This document shows positions 7,851 through 16,236 of a stretch of DNA of 48,800 bases, in pieces. Under the pieces are notes generated by a model that did no database searches, had not been told where the DNA came from, and worked only from the letters and a program-made list of their open reading frames with translations. The DNA is taken from the NCBI GenBank assembly GCA_024643945.1, contig JAHELX010000001.1, positions 1 to 48,800 of the forward strand, given 5' to 3'. Position numbers and translations under genes: made by a program. Position 1 is the first letter of the stretch. Every line of letters starts with the position of its first letter. This stretch comes from Anaerolineales bacterium (GTDB lineage Bacteria > Chloroflexota > Anaerolineae > 4572-78 > NAK82).

Positions 7851-9785
7851 GTGCCTTTCGGATGGATGGGCAAGATCCTCGATGTGGATCTTAGCACAGA
7901 GGAAATTACAGTCCGAGACACACTGGCGTATGCCTACGATTATATCGGGGGAAGGGCGCTGGCCAGCCGGATTGCGTGGGACGAGATTAAGCCGGGTGTT
8001 GATGCCTACGATCCTGAAAACCGAATTATCATCGCTACCGGACCACTGACCGGCACCCTGGCGCCGACGAGCGGTCGTACTGTAATGACCAGTCTCTCAC
8101 CCCGCGTTTATCCCAAGCCGTGGTACACGCATTCCACATTGGGCGGCTGGTTTGGGCCGGAACTTAAGTACGCGGGCTTTGATGCCGTTGTCATTCACGG
8201 CAAATCGCAATCCTCCGTTTACCTTCAGATTCAAGACGACGACGCTCGTCTGGTGGATGCCTCCGATTTGTGGGGTCTGAACGCCCGCACGACGCAATTG
8301 ACGCTCAAGGAGCGTGTGGGGCTACAGGCCCAGATATTGACCATCGGGCCGGCTGGTGAGAACCTGGTTCGTTTTGCTACGGTTCAACATGCTGAAGACA
8401 ATGCGGCCGGGCACAGCGGTTTCGGCGCGGTGTGGGGCAGTAAGAATCTAAAGGCCATCGCCGTGAGAGGCACAGGGGGAGTCCGAGTCGCCAGGCCGGA
8501 CGCATTGCTGCACGAGGTGCTTGGGCAGGGAACCTTCAAAGTATCGCCGGCCGTAGGCATCCTGGGCGACGAAGAATTCATCAAGAAGCAGCGGCCAATC
8601 TGCAGTCAAGCCTGCACGTTCAACTGCACTGTTAGCAGCTACGCCCACACCGTGGACGGTCGCCGTATACCGGGCCAATGTTTCGGCATCACGGTTTGGG
8701 TCAGCGACGACTACATGAAGCACACCAAATACTCGGGCGGTGGCGTGGAGATCCCCCCGGGCAAAAACTTTGGGAAGTGCGAAGAGGTATCCTTGCACGA
8801 GCGCTGCAACAGCCTGGGCCTGGATGTATGGTTCCGGGTGGTGATGCAACCATGGTTCATCCGCGCCAACGAGTTAGGCATTCACCAGATCAGGGGATTC
8901 CCCATTCAGCCTGATGATGTGGTTTGGTTCGATGCGTTTATGAATCAGCTGGCCAACCGGGAAGGGCTGGGTGACATCTTCGCAGAAGACATGCTGCGAG
9001 CTATGGATGAGTTGGAAGGTGAATTACCGGATGAACTCATAGAACTGGGGCGCAGGTTAGAATTCGACTTTGGCTTCCCAGCCCATCGAGAGGGGCGTTT
9101 CTGGGACGAAGAACCGCTGCCGTTTTGGGTGATCTCGGCCATGATGCATATCAGCGAGAGCCGTGATCCGACCATTGGCGCTCACCAAAGCTCCCTACTG
9201 CATGCTGAGTTTATGCTGGCCGACCGAGAGCTGGCGCGCCGCCAGTTCCATGGGCTATCAGAAAAAGTGTGGGGTTATGCCGACGCCTTCGACCCTACTT
9301 TCGAGAACAAGGCGCCAGTGGCGATTTGGAGCCAGCATCAGCATATGCTTATCGACTCACTGCCCTTGTGCGACTTTGCCTTCCCTCAACTGGTGCGTCC
9401 GATGTCCAGCCTGGAAGAATGGCGGAATGCGGAGGACATTAGCGGCGATCTGGACCTTGATCTTCGATTGTTTGCCGCGGTCACGGGTGTGGAAATGAGC
9501 CGGGCGACAATGACTAAGGTCGCTGAACGCGCTTTTACGTTAGAGCGGGCCATGCTAGCCCGAGCCGGGCGGGGACGAAAGTTAGAAGAGGGAATGGCGC
9601 CTCATTTCAAATTACCGTGTCGCGCCGATGGCACTCTCATTGACGAAGCCGGCTTTTCCCAATTGCTGGATGAGTACTACTCAACTCGCGGATGGGACCT
9701 CGAGTCAGGGTGGCCACAGCCGGAACAGCTACGAGAACTTGGCCTGGCCGACGTGATCGACGAATTAGAGCGACTGCGTGATTGA
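7851..9785 (+). CDS. Aldehyde:ferredoxin oxidoreductase (tungsten/molybdopterin family)
   Basis: 644-residue AOR-family enzyme that oxidises aldehydes to carboxylates (or the reverse) with ferredoxin, using a W/Mo bis-pterin cofactor. The N-terminal cofactor-binding domain is recognisable (GPLTGTLAPTSGRTVM, TLGGWFGPELKYAGFDA, IGPAGENLVRFATVQHAEDNAAGHSGFGAVWGSKNLKAIAV). Likely [4Fe-4S] ligands are C251, C255, C259 (CSQACTFNC) and C507 (SLPLCDF). The CNSLGLD motif is at 319. The start is GTG 7851, placed by GGTGGAGGTGTAAG upstream and by homology of PFGWMGKILDVDLS; an upstream ATG at 7821 would overlap the ferredoxin and add non-homologous residues. Formaldehyde, glycolaldehyde or glyceraldehyde are plausible substrates in this context. 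Confidence 0.92.
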   Translation: MPFGWMGKILDVDLSTEEITVRDTLAYAYDYIGGRALASRIAWDEIKPGVDAYDPENRIIIATGPLTGTLAPTSGRTVMTSLSPRVYPKPWYTHSTLGGWFGPELKYAGFDAVVIHGKSQSSVYLQIQDDDARLVDASDLWGLNARTTQLTLKERVGLQAQILTIGPAGENLVRFATVQHAEDNAAGHSGFGAVWGSKNLKAIAVRGTGGVRVARPDALLHEVLGQGTFKVSPAVGILGDEEFIKKQRPICSQACTFNCTVSSYAHTVDGRRIPGQCFGITVWVSDDYMKHTKYSGGGVEIPPGKNFGKCEEVSLHERCNSLGLDVWFRVVMQPWFIRANELGIHQIRGFPIQPDDVVWFDAFMNQLANREGLGDIFAEDMLRAMDELEGELPDELIELGRRLEFDFGFPAHREGRFWDEEPLPFWVISAMMHISESRDPTIGAHQSSLLHAEFMLADRELARRQFHGLSEKVWGYADAFDPTFENKAPVAIWSQHQHMLIDSLPLCDFAFPQLVRPMSSLEEWRNAEDISGDLDLDLRLFAAVTGVEMSRATMTKVAERAFTLERAMLARAGRGRKLEEGMAPHFKLPCRADGTLIDEAGFSQLLDEYYSTRGWDLESGWPQPEQLRELGLADVIDELERLRD

Positions 9786-9987
9786 AGGACGCCCGAGCGT
9801 AATGAAGTTATTTTGTAACTGCTCATCCTCCCGGAGCGAAGCCCCCCCACGGGGCAGGTTTAGGCAAACGCCGAAGCAGAAACCGTTGTTAGACTCGACA
9901 ATTCAGACGCGGAATGCCCACCTGATGCAACCTGTGGGAGGGTAGGCTGAGTAGTCACGTTATTTTTAGAAAGGGAATTATCCACTT
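9786..9987 (+). other. Intergenic region with weak hairpin only
   Basis: 202 bases. A short GC hairpin (GCCCC/GGGGC, 9841-9855) followed by AGGTTT could be a weak terminator for the AOR transcript. A CCCAC/GTGGG inverted repeat lies near 9915-9940. No clear promoter was seen before the E1-alpha gene. Confidence 0.35.
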
Positions 9988-10980
9988 ATGCCAGATGAAA
10001 AGATTCCGGAAGATGTAGCACTGCAACTTTATGAGACGATGCAGCGAATCAGAAAATTTGAATTAGCCGTGGTCGAGTTGTTCGCCAGGGGCAAGATTCC
10101 CGGCTTCCTGCACACTTACGTCGGGGAAGAGGCGGTGGCGGCTGGTGTGTGTGCTGCTCTGCGCCCTGGCGATAGGATCATCAGTACCCACCGAGGCCAC
10201 GGGCATTTGATCGCCAAAGGCGGCCGCCTGGACTTGATGATGGCCGAATTATTCGGCAAGCGAACCGGCTATTGCAAGGGTAAAGGAGGCTCGATGCATA
10301 TCGCCGAGCCGGAGTTGGGCATGCTGGGCGCCAATGCCATCGTAGGGGCCGGCATTGCCATTATCAATGGGGCAGCCTTGACGGCCCAGTATCTGGGCAC
10401 CGACCAAGTCGCCGTGGCCTTCTTCGGCGATGGAGCCTCCAACACCGGCGTATTCCACGAGGCATTGAATATGGCCTCGGTGTGGAGCCTGCCTTCCATC
10501 TTCGTGTGTGAGAACAACGGCTACGCCGAATCCACGCCACGCCACCAGCATCAGAAAATCGAGGATATCGCCGCCCGAGCCAAGGCGTACGATATGCCCG
10601 CAGCCGCGGTGGACGGCAACGATGTGGGCGCCGTCTACCTGGTCGCCCAAGAGGCGGTGGCCCGCGCCCGATCCGGGGGCGGACCCAGCCTCATCGAGGC
10701 CAAAACCTATCGCCTGCGCGGGCATTACGAGGGAGACCCCCAGATCTATCGCAGCCGCGAAGAAGTGGAAGCCTGGGAGAAGAAAGAACCTGTCGAGCGC
10801 TGGCGGGAAGCCTTGCTGAAGCGCGGGATATCCCTGGTCCAAATTGAGGAGATCGAAGCACGGATTGAGGAAGAACTTGAACAGGCGGTCATCTTTGCCG
10901 AGGAGAGCCCCTTGCCCGATCCGACCGAAGCGCGTTCTGATATATTCACTCCCCTCCCGGTGGAGACGTACAATGGCTGA
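9988..10980 (+). CDS. 2-oxo acid / acetoin dehydrogenase E1 component, alpha subunit
   Basis: 330-residue E1-alpha that binds thiamine diphosphate-Mg. Evidence is the TPP motif GDGASNTG (Gly147-Asp148-Gly149) through CENNGYAES, the STHRGHGHLIAKGG loop, GKGGSMHIAE, and the phosphorylation-loop region RLRGHYEGDP. Length and order match AcoA/PdhA of the bacterial acetoin/pyruvate group. It overlaps the beta gene by 8 bases, so alpha and beta are translationally coupled. E2 lies far upstream at 3143, on the other side of a terminator. Acetoin-type is favoured weakly because a butanediol-dehydrogenase-like gene follows at 12000; pyruvate or a hydroxylated analogue is equally possible. Confidence 0.92.
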   Translation: MPDEKIPEDVALQLYETMQRIRKFELAVVELFARGKIPGFLHTYVGEEAVAAGVCAALRPGDRIISTHRGHGHLIAKGGRLDLMMAELFGKRTGYCKGKGGSMHIAEPELGMLGANAIVGAGIAIINGAALTAQYLGTDQVAVAFFGDGASNTGVFHEALNMASVWSLPSIFVCENNGYAESTPRHQHQKIEDIAARAKAYDMPAAAVDGNDVGAVYLVAQEAVARARSGGGPSLIEAKTYRLRGHYEGDPQIYRSREEVEAWEKKEPVERWREALLKRGISLVQIEEIEARIEEELEQAVIFAEESPLPDPTEARSDIFTPLPVETYNG

Positions 10981-11956
10981 GATGACTTACCGAGAAGCGA
11001 TCAAACAGGCTCTCCGGGAAGAGCTGCACAACGACGAGCGGGTGTTCATGTTGGGCGAGGACATCGCCGAGTTCGGCGGCACTTTCAAAGTTTCCTTGGG
11101 ACTGCTGGAAGAATTCGGGCCGAAGCGGATCCGCAATACCCCGCTTTCGGAATCAGCCATTCTGGGCGCCGCTGTGGGAGCAGCCGCCACCGGCCTGAAG
11201 CCGATTGCCGAAATCATGTACAGTGACTTCTTTGCCGTGGCCCTGGATCAGGTGGTCAACCAGGCGGCCAAAATGCGCTATATGTTTGGCGGCAAAATCT
11301 CGCTGCCGCTGACCATACGGACGGCCATGGGGGGACGGCGCTCGGCGGCAGCCCAGCACAGCCAGTGCCTGGAGGCCTGGTTTATGCACATCCCCGGCCT
11401 CAAAATCGCACTGCCCTCGAACCCGTACGACGCCAAAGGATTGCTAAAAACGGCGGTTCGCGATCCCAACCCCACCCTCATTTTTGAAAACAAGATGCTG
11501 TACAACACCAAAGGAGAAGTTCCAGAAGAGCCCTACGTCGTTCCTTGGGGCCAGGCCAACATCGTCCGCGCCGGGACGGATGTGACCGTAGTGGCCTTAT
11601 CCGACATGGTCGATTTCGCCCTCAAGGCAGCAGATAAACTGGCACAGGAAGGACTTTCCCTGGAGGTGATCGACCCGCGCACGCTGGTGCCCCTTGATAT
11701 AGAAACTATCACAGCCTCGACGAGGAAGACCGGCAGGCTGGTGATAGCCCATGAAGCCTGTGTAACTGGTGGGGTTGGAGCTGAGATCGCCTCACAAGTG
11801 GCCTATCGTGCGCTGGATTACCTGGCAGCCCCCATCGAGCGGGTTGGCGCCAAGGACTCCCCGATTCCCTTTAGTCCTATCTTAGAGCGGGAGATCCTGC
11901 CAGACGATCAAGACGTGATTGATGCCGTATATCGCACCATGGATTACGCGGCATAG
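10973..11956 (+). CDS. 2-oxo acid / acetoin dehydrogenase E1 component, beta subunit (second copy)
   Basis: 327-residue E1-beta. The start ATG 10973 overlaps the alpha stop and gives the family-standard MAEMTYREAIKQALREEL. LGEDIAEFGG, NTPLSESAILG and HIPGLKIALPSNPYDAKG are typical, and the C-terminal domain (RTLVPLDIETI, AHEACVTGGVGAEI) is complete. A longer reading frame from 10844 is only the alpha gene read out of frame. Together with 9988 it makes a complete E1. It is paralogous to the E1-beta at the left edge. Confidence 0.93.
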   Translation: MAEMTYREAIKQALREELHNDERVFMLGEDIAEFGGTFKVSLGLLEEFGPKRIRNTPLSESAILGAAVGAAATGLKPIAEIMYSDFFAVALDQVVNQAAKMRYMFGGKISLPLTIRTAMGGRRSAAAQHSQCLEAWFMHIPGLKIALPSNPYDAKGLLKTAVRDPNPTLIFENKMLYNTKGEVPEEPYVVPWGQANIVRAGTDVTVVALSDMVDFALKAADKLAQEGLSLEVIDPRTLVPLDIETITASTRKTGRLVIAHEACVTGGVGAEIASQVAYRALDYLAAPIERVGAKDSPIPFSPILEREILPDDQDVIDAVYRTMDYAA

Positions 11957-11999
11957 TGTGGGCTTGTCAATCAGCGCGGATGAAAGGAGTGAATAAAAA

Positions 12000-13058
12000 A
12001 TGAAAGCAGCAGTATGGCATGGCCAGCGCGACGTTCGCGTGAAAGAGGTACCCGAACCTCCGTCACCACCGGAGGGGCAGGTAAAAGTACAGGTGGCCTG
12101 GTGTGGACTATGCGGGACTGACTTGCACGAGTACCTGGCAGGGCCGCTTTACATACCTGCCAACCAGCCCCATCCGCTGACAGGCGCCCAGGCACCCATC
12201 ATCCTCGGCCACGAAATGTCGGGAGAGGTAGTCGAAGTCGGGCCAAGCGTGACCCGGGTAAGAGTGGGCGACCGGGTGGCCCTGTGCCCGATTATTGGAT
12301 GCCAGGAATGCGAGTGGTGTAAGTCAGGCCTGATGGGCTTGTGCACCAATATTGCCTTTCTGGGCGTCTCCTGGCACAGCGGTGGTTTCTCACAATACGT
12401 AAACGTGTACGACTACATGTGCTACAATTTGCCGCCTGAGGTGTCTTATGAGGTGGGTTCCCTGGTGGAGCCCTTTGCCGCCACCTATCGCGCGGTCAAG
12501 CAAGCTGAGTTGAAGCCGGGAGAGACAGTGGCCATCGTGGGCACTGGGCCGATTGGCCTGATGGCACTGCAGTCAGCGCGCATCCAGGGAGCTGAGCGTG
12601 TGATCGCCTTTGAGCCCGCCGCCAGGCGCCAGGAACTGGCCCGCCAGTGTGGAGCAACGGCCGTGGTTGACCCGGTAAAGCAGAACCCGGTGGAAGCTAT
12701 ACGTGATCTCACCAACGGAGCCGGCGCCGATGTGGTAGTCGAGTGCTCCGGCATTGATGCTACCGGCATCCTGGCCGGGCGGATCGCCCGCCGTAAAGGG
12801 CGAGTGGTGGTCATGGGGGTTTTCGAGCATCCGGCCCCGCTGGATTATACCGACCTGGTTTATGGTGAGAAGACTGTGATGGGCAGTATGGGCGGCTATG
12901 GCGTCTTTGACGAAGCCATTCAAACCATGGCGGAAGGCAAGTTCGATGGGGAGCCGCTGATCACCGGAAAGATAGGTCTGGATGATATTCTGAGTGGCTT
13001 TGACGACCTCATTAAGCACAAAGAAGACAATGTCAAAATCCTGGTATCGCCCGATTGA
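12000..13058 (+). CDS. Zinc-containing medium-chain alcohol dehydrogenase, (R,R)-butanediol/polyol dehydrogenase-like
   Basis: 352-residue NAD(P)-dependent MDR. The catalytic zinc site is CGLCGTD with GHEMSGEV; the structural zinc cysteines are in CQECEWCKSGLMGLC; the Rossmann GTGPIGL is near residue 180. The insertion between the catalytic Cys and GHE (YLAGPLYIPANQPHPLTGAQAP) is typical of 2,3-butanediol dehydrogenases. It would interconvert a secondary alcohol and ketone such as butanediol/acetoin or, in this setting, a tetritol/erythrulose. ATG follows GAAAGGAGTGAATAAAAA, 43 bases after E1-beta, so it is likely in the same operon. Confidence 0.88.
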   Translation: MKAAVWHGQRDVRVKEVPEPPSPPEGQVKVQVAWCGLCGTDLHEYLAGPLYIPANQPHPLTGAQAPIILGHEMSGEVVEVGPSVTRVRVGDRVALCPIIGCQECEWCKSGLMGLCTNIAFLGVSWHSGGFSQYVNVYDYMCYNLPPEVSYEVGSLVEPFAATYRAVKQAELKPGETVAIVGTGPIGLMALQSARIQGAERVIAFEPAARRQELARQCGATAVVDPVKQNPVEAIRDLTNGAGADVVVECSGIDATGILAGRIARRKGRVVVMGVFEHPAPLDYTDLVYGEKTVMGSMGGYGVFDEAIQTMAEGKFDGEPLITGKIGLDDILSGFDDLIKHKEDNVKILVSPD

Positions 13059-13107
13059 TCGGATACAGCCTGAGGAGAACCAACGAATGTATCACGGAGG
13101 CATAAGC

Positions 13108-14397
13108 ATGGCAAACTTCGACCAGGCACAAGCACTACTGCGCGAGTTCAAGGGAGACGCATATCTCCATGGAGTGAATGTGCTGTCCCAGGTAGGGGGC
13201 GTGACCGCCAAGCTGGGAGATAGGGCGGCGCTGGTGCGCGACACCTTCCCCGGTTCCGATGACTTCGCCAACACCATCAAAGAGTCGCTGGCCGCGGCTA
13301 GCGTGGAGCTGCTGGGAGAGATTGGGGGAGCCAGACCGAATGCCCCCCGTGAAGACCTGGCGCGCATCACCCGGCGGTTGACCGACCTCAAGCCTAACGT
13401 TATCGTCAGTTTCGGCGGCGGCAGCACCATCGACGCCACCAAAGCGGCCGAGGTGCTGCGCACGCTGGGCGGTGATATCGAGGCCTATTTCGGCACCGGG
13501 CTGGTAACCAGGACTCTGGACCAGACGGGCCAAGAACTGACGCCCCACGTCGCCATCCAAACCGCGGCCAGCTCCGGCGCCCACCTGACCAAGTACTCCA
13601 ACATCACCGACGTCGAGACGAGCCAGAAGAAGCTGATCGTCGACGAGGCCATCGTACCGGCCCAGCCGGTCTTCGATTACGCCGTGACCTTTGGGGCGCC
13701 TCGCTCCCTGACGGCCGACGGGGCGCTGGATGGCGTGGCCCATTCCCTGGAGGTACTGTATGGCGCCGTCGGCAAGCCTTATTACGATCACATGGAAGAA
13801 GTAGCTCGTGAGAGCATCGGGCTGGTGGTGCAGTACCTGCCGCGGGTGATGGAGCATCCCCATGATGCCAAAGGCCGCGAGGCGCTGGGCCTGGCCACCG
13901 ACCTGGGCGGTTATGCCATCATGCTAGGCGGCACCAACGGCGGGCACCTGACCAGCTTCTCGTTGGTGGACGTCCTCAGCCATGGGCGGGCCTGTGCCAT
14001 TATGAACCCATACTACACCGTTTTCTTCGCCCCGGCCATCGAGAAACCGCTGAAGCTGGTTGGAGCAATCTTCAAAGAAGCGGGCTACACCGATGCCAAA
14101 ATCGAGGAACTGAGCGGGCGTGAGTTAGGGGTGACCGTGGCTGAGACAATGATCGCTTTTGAAAGGAAGATCGGTTTCCCGGCCACGCTGGGCGAGGTCT
14201 CGGGCTTCGGAGATGCGCACATCGAGCGTGCGCTGACGGCGGCCAAGAACCCGCAGCTCAGGATGAAGCTGGAGAACATGCCAGTACCCCTCACAGCAGA
14301 GATCGTGGACGAGTACATGGGGCCGGTATTGCAAGCCGCCAAAACAGGGGAGCTGGATCGGATCAAGAACGTAATCACCGATAAGAAGAGGCATTGA
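13108..14397 (+). CDS. Iron-containing (group III) alcohol dehydrogenase
   Basis: 429-residue Fe-ADH family protein. It has GGGSTIDATKAA (NAD binding), the first metal pair in DGALDGVAHSLE (Asp and His) and the second in GGHLTSFSLVDVLSHGRA (two His). Enzymes of this group reduce or oxidise short alcohols, aldehydes or hydroxyacids. ATG 13108 is chosen because GGAGG sits 7 bases upstream; ATG 13087 (AGGAG upstream) is a possible alternative adding seven residues. The stop is followed after one base by the transketolase gene. An aldehyde from the local retro-aldol steps (glycolaldehyde or formaldehyde) is a plausible substrate. Confidence 0.88.
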   Translation: MANFDQAQALLREFKGDAYLHGVNVLSQVGGVTAKLGDRAALVRDTFPGSDDFANTIKESLAAASVELLGEIGGARPNAPREDLARITRRLTDLKPNVIVSFGGGSTIDATKAAEVLRTLGGDIEAYFGTGLVTRTLDQTGQELTPHVAIQTAASSGAHLTKYSNITDVETSQKKLIVDEAIVPAQPVFDYAVTFGAPRSLTADGALDGVAHSLEVLYGAVGKPYYDHMEEVARESIGLVVQYLPRVMEHPHDAKGREALGLATDLGGYAIMLGGTNGGHLTSFSLVDVLSHGRACAIMNPYYTVFFAPAIEKPLKLVGAIFKEAGYTDAKIEELSGRELGVTVAETMIAFERKIGFPATLGEVSGFGDAHIERALTAAKNPQLRMKLENMPVPLTAEIVDEYMGPVLQAAKTGELDRIKNVITDKKRH

Positions 14398-14398
14398 T

Positions 14399-15289
14399 AT
14401 GCACTATCACTCAGAAGAACTGATCCGAGACATCTCAATCAAGGCGCAGCAGTTCCGGATCCAGGTGCTGAACATGATCTACCCGGCCCAAACGGGTCAC
14501 ATCGGCGGTGCCTTTTCGGCGGCCGAGATCCTGGCTTCGTTGTACTTCCACCACATGCGGGTCGACCCGGAGCGCCCAGATTGGCCGGAACGCGACCGTC
14601 TGCTGTTCTCCAAAGGCCACGCCTGCGCTATGCTGTATACGGCCCTGGCCCATCGCGGCTTCTTTCCCGTCGATGAGCTGAAGACCTTCCGCCAGATGGA
14701 CAGCCGGCTGCAAGGCCATCCAGACCGGGTGAAAACACCGGGGGTGGAGATCTGCGCCGGCCCGTTGGGACACGGGGTGGCCATTGGCGTGGGCATGGCG
14801 CTTTCGTTAAAAATGGGCGTGCCCAAGCCCTCGTCCTTCAGCGCACCTTCAGCCCGGGCGTCCAAGGCCCGGGTGTACGTGGTGCTGGGCGACGGAGAGA
14901 TCAACGCTGGCGTGATTTGGGAAGGAGCCATGGCAGCCGCCAAATACCGGCTGGGCAACCTGGCGGCGATTCTGGATTACAACGGCGTTCAACAGACGGG
15001 AGCCACTGCCGACGTCATGCCAACCCTGCCTATCGCCGACAAGTGGCGCGCCTTTGGCTGGCACGTGCAAGAGATCCACGGGCACAACGTGCGGGAGATT
15101 CTAGAAGCCCTGGATCGCGCCGACGAGGTACACGCCCAACCCAGTGTCATCATCGCCCGCACCACCAAGGGCAAAGGAGCCAGCCTGTTTGAGTATGACC
15201 ATCGCTGGCACGGTGCGCCACCCAACCAGGAACAGTACGAACAGGCTCTGGCTGAACTGGAGGAGGGACTCAACCGATGGCAGACCTAG
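14399..15289 (+). CDS. Transketolase, N-terminal (TPP-binding) subunit; possible apulose-4-phosphate transketolase A
   Basis: 296-residue half transketolase. Landmarks are TGHIGGAFSAAEIL, the SKGHA loop, GPLGHGVAIGVGMAL, the TPP motif GDGEINAGVIWEGAMAA...LDYNGVQQTG and the C-terminal TTKGKG. Split transketolases with subunits of about 270-300 and 310 residues are common, but in apiose clusters such pairs are the AptA/AptB enzymes that cleave D-apulose 4-phosphate with glyceraldehyde 3-phosphate. That substrate is inferred from the neighbourhood only; an apulose kinase and apiose isomerase are not evident. The gene overlaps the C-terminal subunit by 13 bases. Confidence 0.85.
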   Translation: MHYHSEELIRDISIKAQQFRIQVLNMIYPAQTGHIGGAFSAAEILASLYFHHMRVDPERPDWPERDRLLFSKGHACAMLYTALAHRGFFPVDELKTFRQMDSRLQGHPDRVKTPGVEICAGPLGHGVAIGVGMALSLKMGVPKPSSFSAPSARASKARVYVVLGDGEINAGVIWEGAMAAAKYRLGNLAAILDYNGVQQTGATADVMPTLPIADKWRAFGWHVQEIHGHNVREILEALDRADEVHAQPSVIIARTTKGKGASLFEYDHRWHGAPPNQEQYEQALAELEEGLNRWQT

Positions 15290-16221
15290 TCTCGATGCGC
15301 ATCGCCTATGGAAAAACCCTGGTCGAACTGGGCAAAGCCAACCCCGACGTAGTGGTCCTGAGCGCAGATGTGTCCAACTCGGATCATAGCTACATGTTCG
15401 AAGAGGCATTTCCCGACCGCTTCTTCAACGTAGGCATCGCCGAACAGTCCCTGGTCGACGTGGCGGTGGGCCTGGCCTACGCCGGTAAGATCCCTTTCGC
15501 GAACACCTTTGCCTTTCTCTTTGCTACGCGCGCCCTGGAAATGGTGCGCACGCATCTATGTTACGGCGAGGCGAACGTCAAGTTGATGGGCGCCTACGCC
15601 GGCCTGTCCGACTCTTTCGACGGCCCCACCCATCATTCAATCACCGACGTCGCCATCATGCGCAGCCTGCCCAATATGACAGTGGTTATTCCCGGCGACC
15701 CGGTGGCTTTAGGCAAGCTGTTGCCCCAGGTGGCCGAGTGGCCTGGTCCTGTCTTCTTCCGTCTGAATCGCAACGAGGTTCCGGTCATATTCGACGAGAG
15801 CTACAGCCCCAGGATTGGGGAGGCCATCACCCTGCGCTCCGGCAACGACGTGACACTGATTGGCACAGGCATCATGGTGAGTCGCTGCCTGGAAGCGGCG
15901 AGCGAGCTGGCCGAGCAGGGCATCGATGCGCGGGTGCTGGAAGTGCATACCGTCAAGCCGCTCGACGTCGGTGGCGTGGTACAGGCAGCCCGCGAGACAG
16001 GTGCGCTGGTGACGGCCGAAGAGCACAGCATCGTCGGCGGGCTGGGAGCTGCGGTAGCCGAGGCGGTTACCGACAATTATCCGGTGCCGGTCAAGCGGGT
16101 AGGCATTGCCGATCGCTTTGCTGAGACAGGTCCTTACCTCCCAATGCTGGATCGCTATGGCATGTCTGTGACAGACATTGTGACCGCCGCTCGGCAGGCC
16201 ATGGCGGCCAAAAAGGGATAG
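15277..16221 (+). CDS. Transketolase, C-terminal subunit; possible apulose-4-phosphate transketolase B
   Basis: 314-residue partner of the preceding gene with the pyrimidine-binding and C-terminal transketolase domains. Landmarks are LSADVSNSDHS, the GIAEQSLVDVAVGLA block with the activating Glu, GLSDSFDGPTHHSITDVAIMRSLPNM and the C-terminal AEEHSIVGGLGAAVAE. Overlap with the N-terminal half (ATG 15277 inside its last codons) shows coupled translation. The pair makes a complete enzyme that moves two-carbon ketol units. Confidence 0.88.
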   Translation: MADLVSMRIAYGKTLVELGKANPDVVVLSADVSNSDHSYMFEEAFPDRFFNVGIAEQSLVDVAVGLAYAGKIPFANTFAFLFATRALEMVRTHLCYGEANVKLMGAYAGLSDSFDGPTHHSITDVAIMRSLPNMTVVIPGDPVALGKLLPQVAEWPGPVFFRLNRNEVPVIFDESYSPRIGEAITLRSGNDVTLIGTGIMVSRCLEAASELAEQGIDARVLEVHTVKPLDVGGVVQAARETGALVTAEEHSIVGGLGAAVAEAVTDNYPVPVKRVGIADRFAETGPYLPMLDRYGMSVTDIVTAARQAMAAKKG

Positions 16222-16236
16222 ATAAGCCGACTAGCT

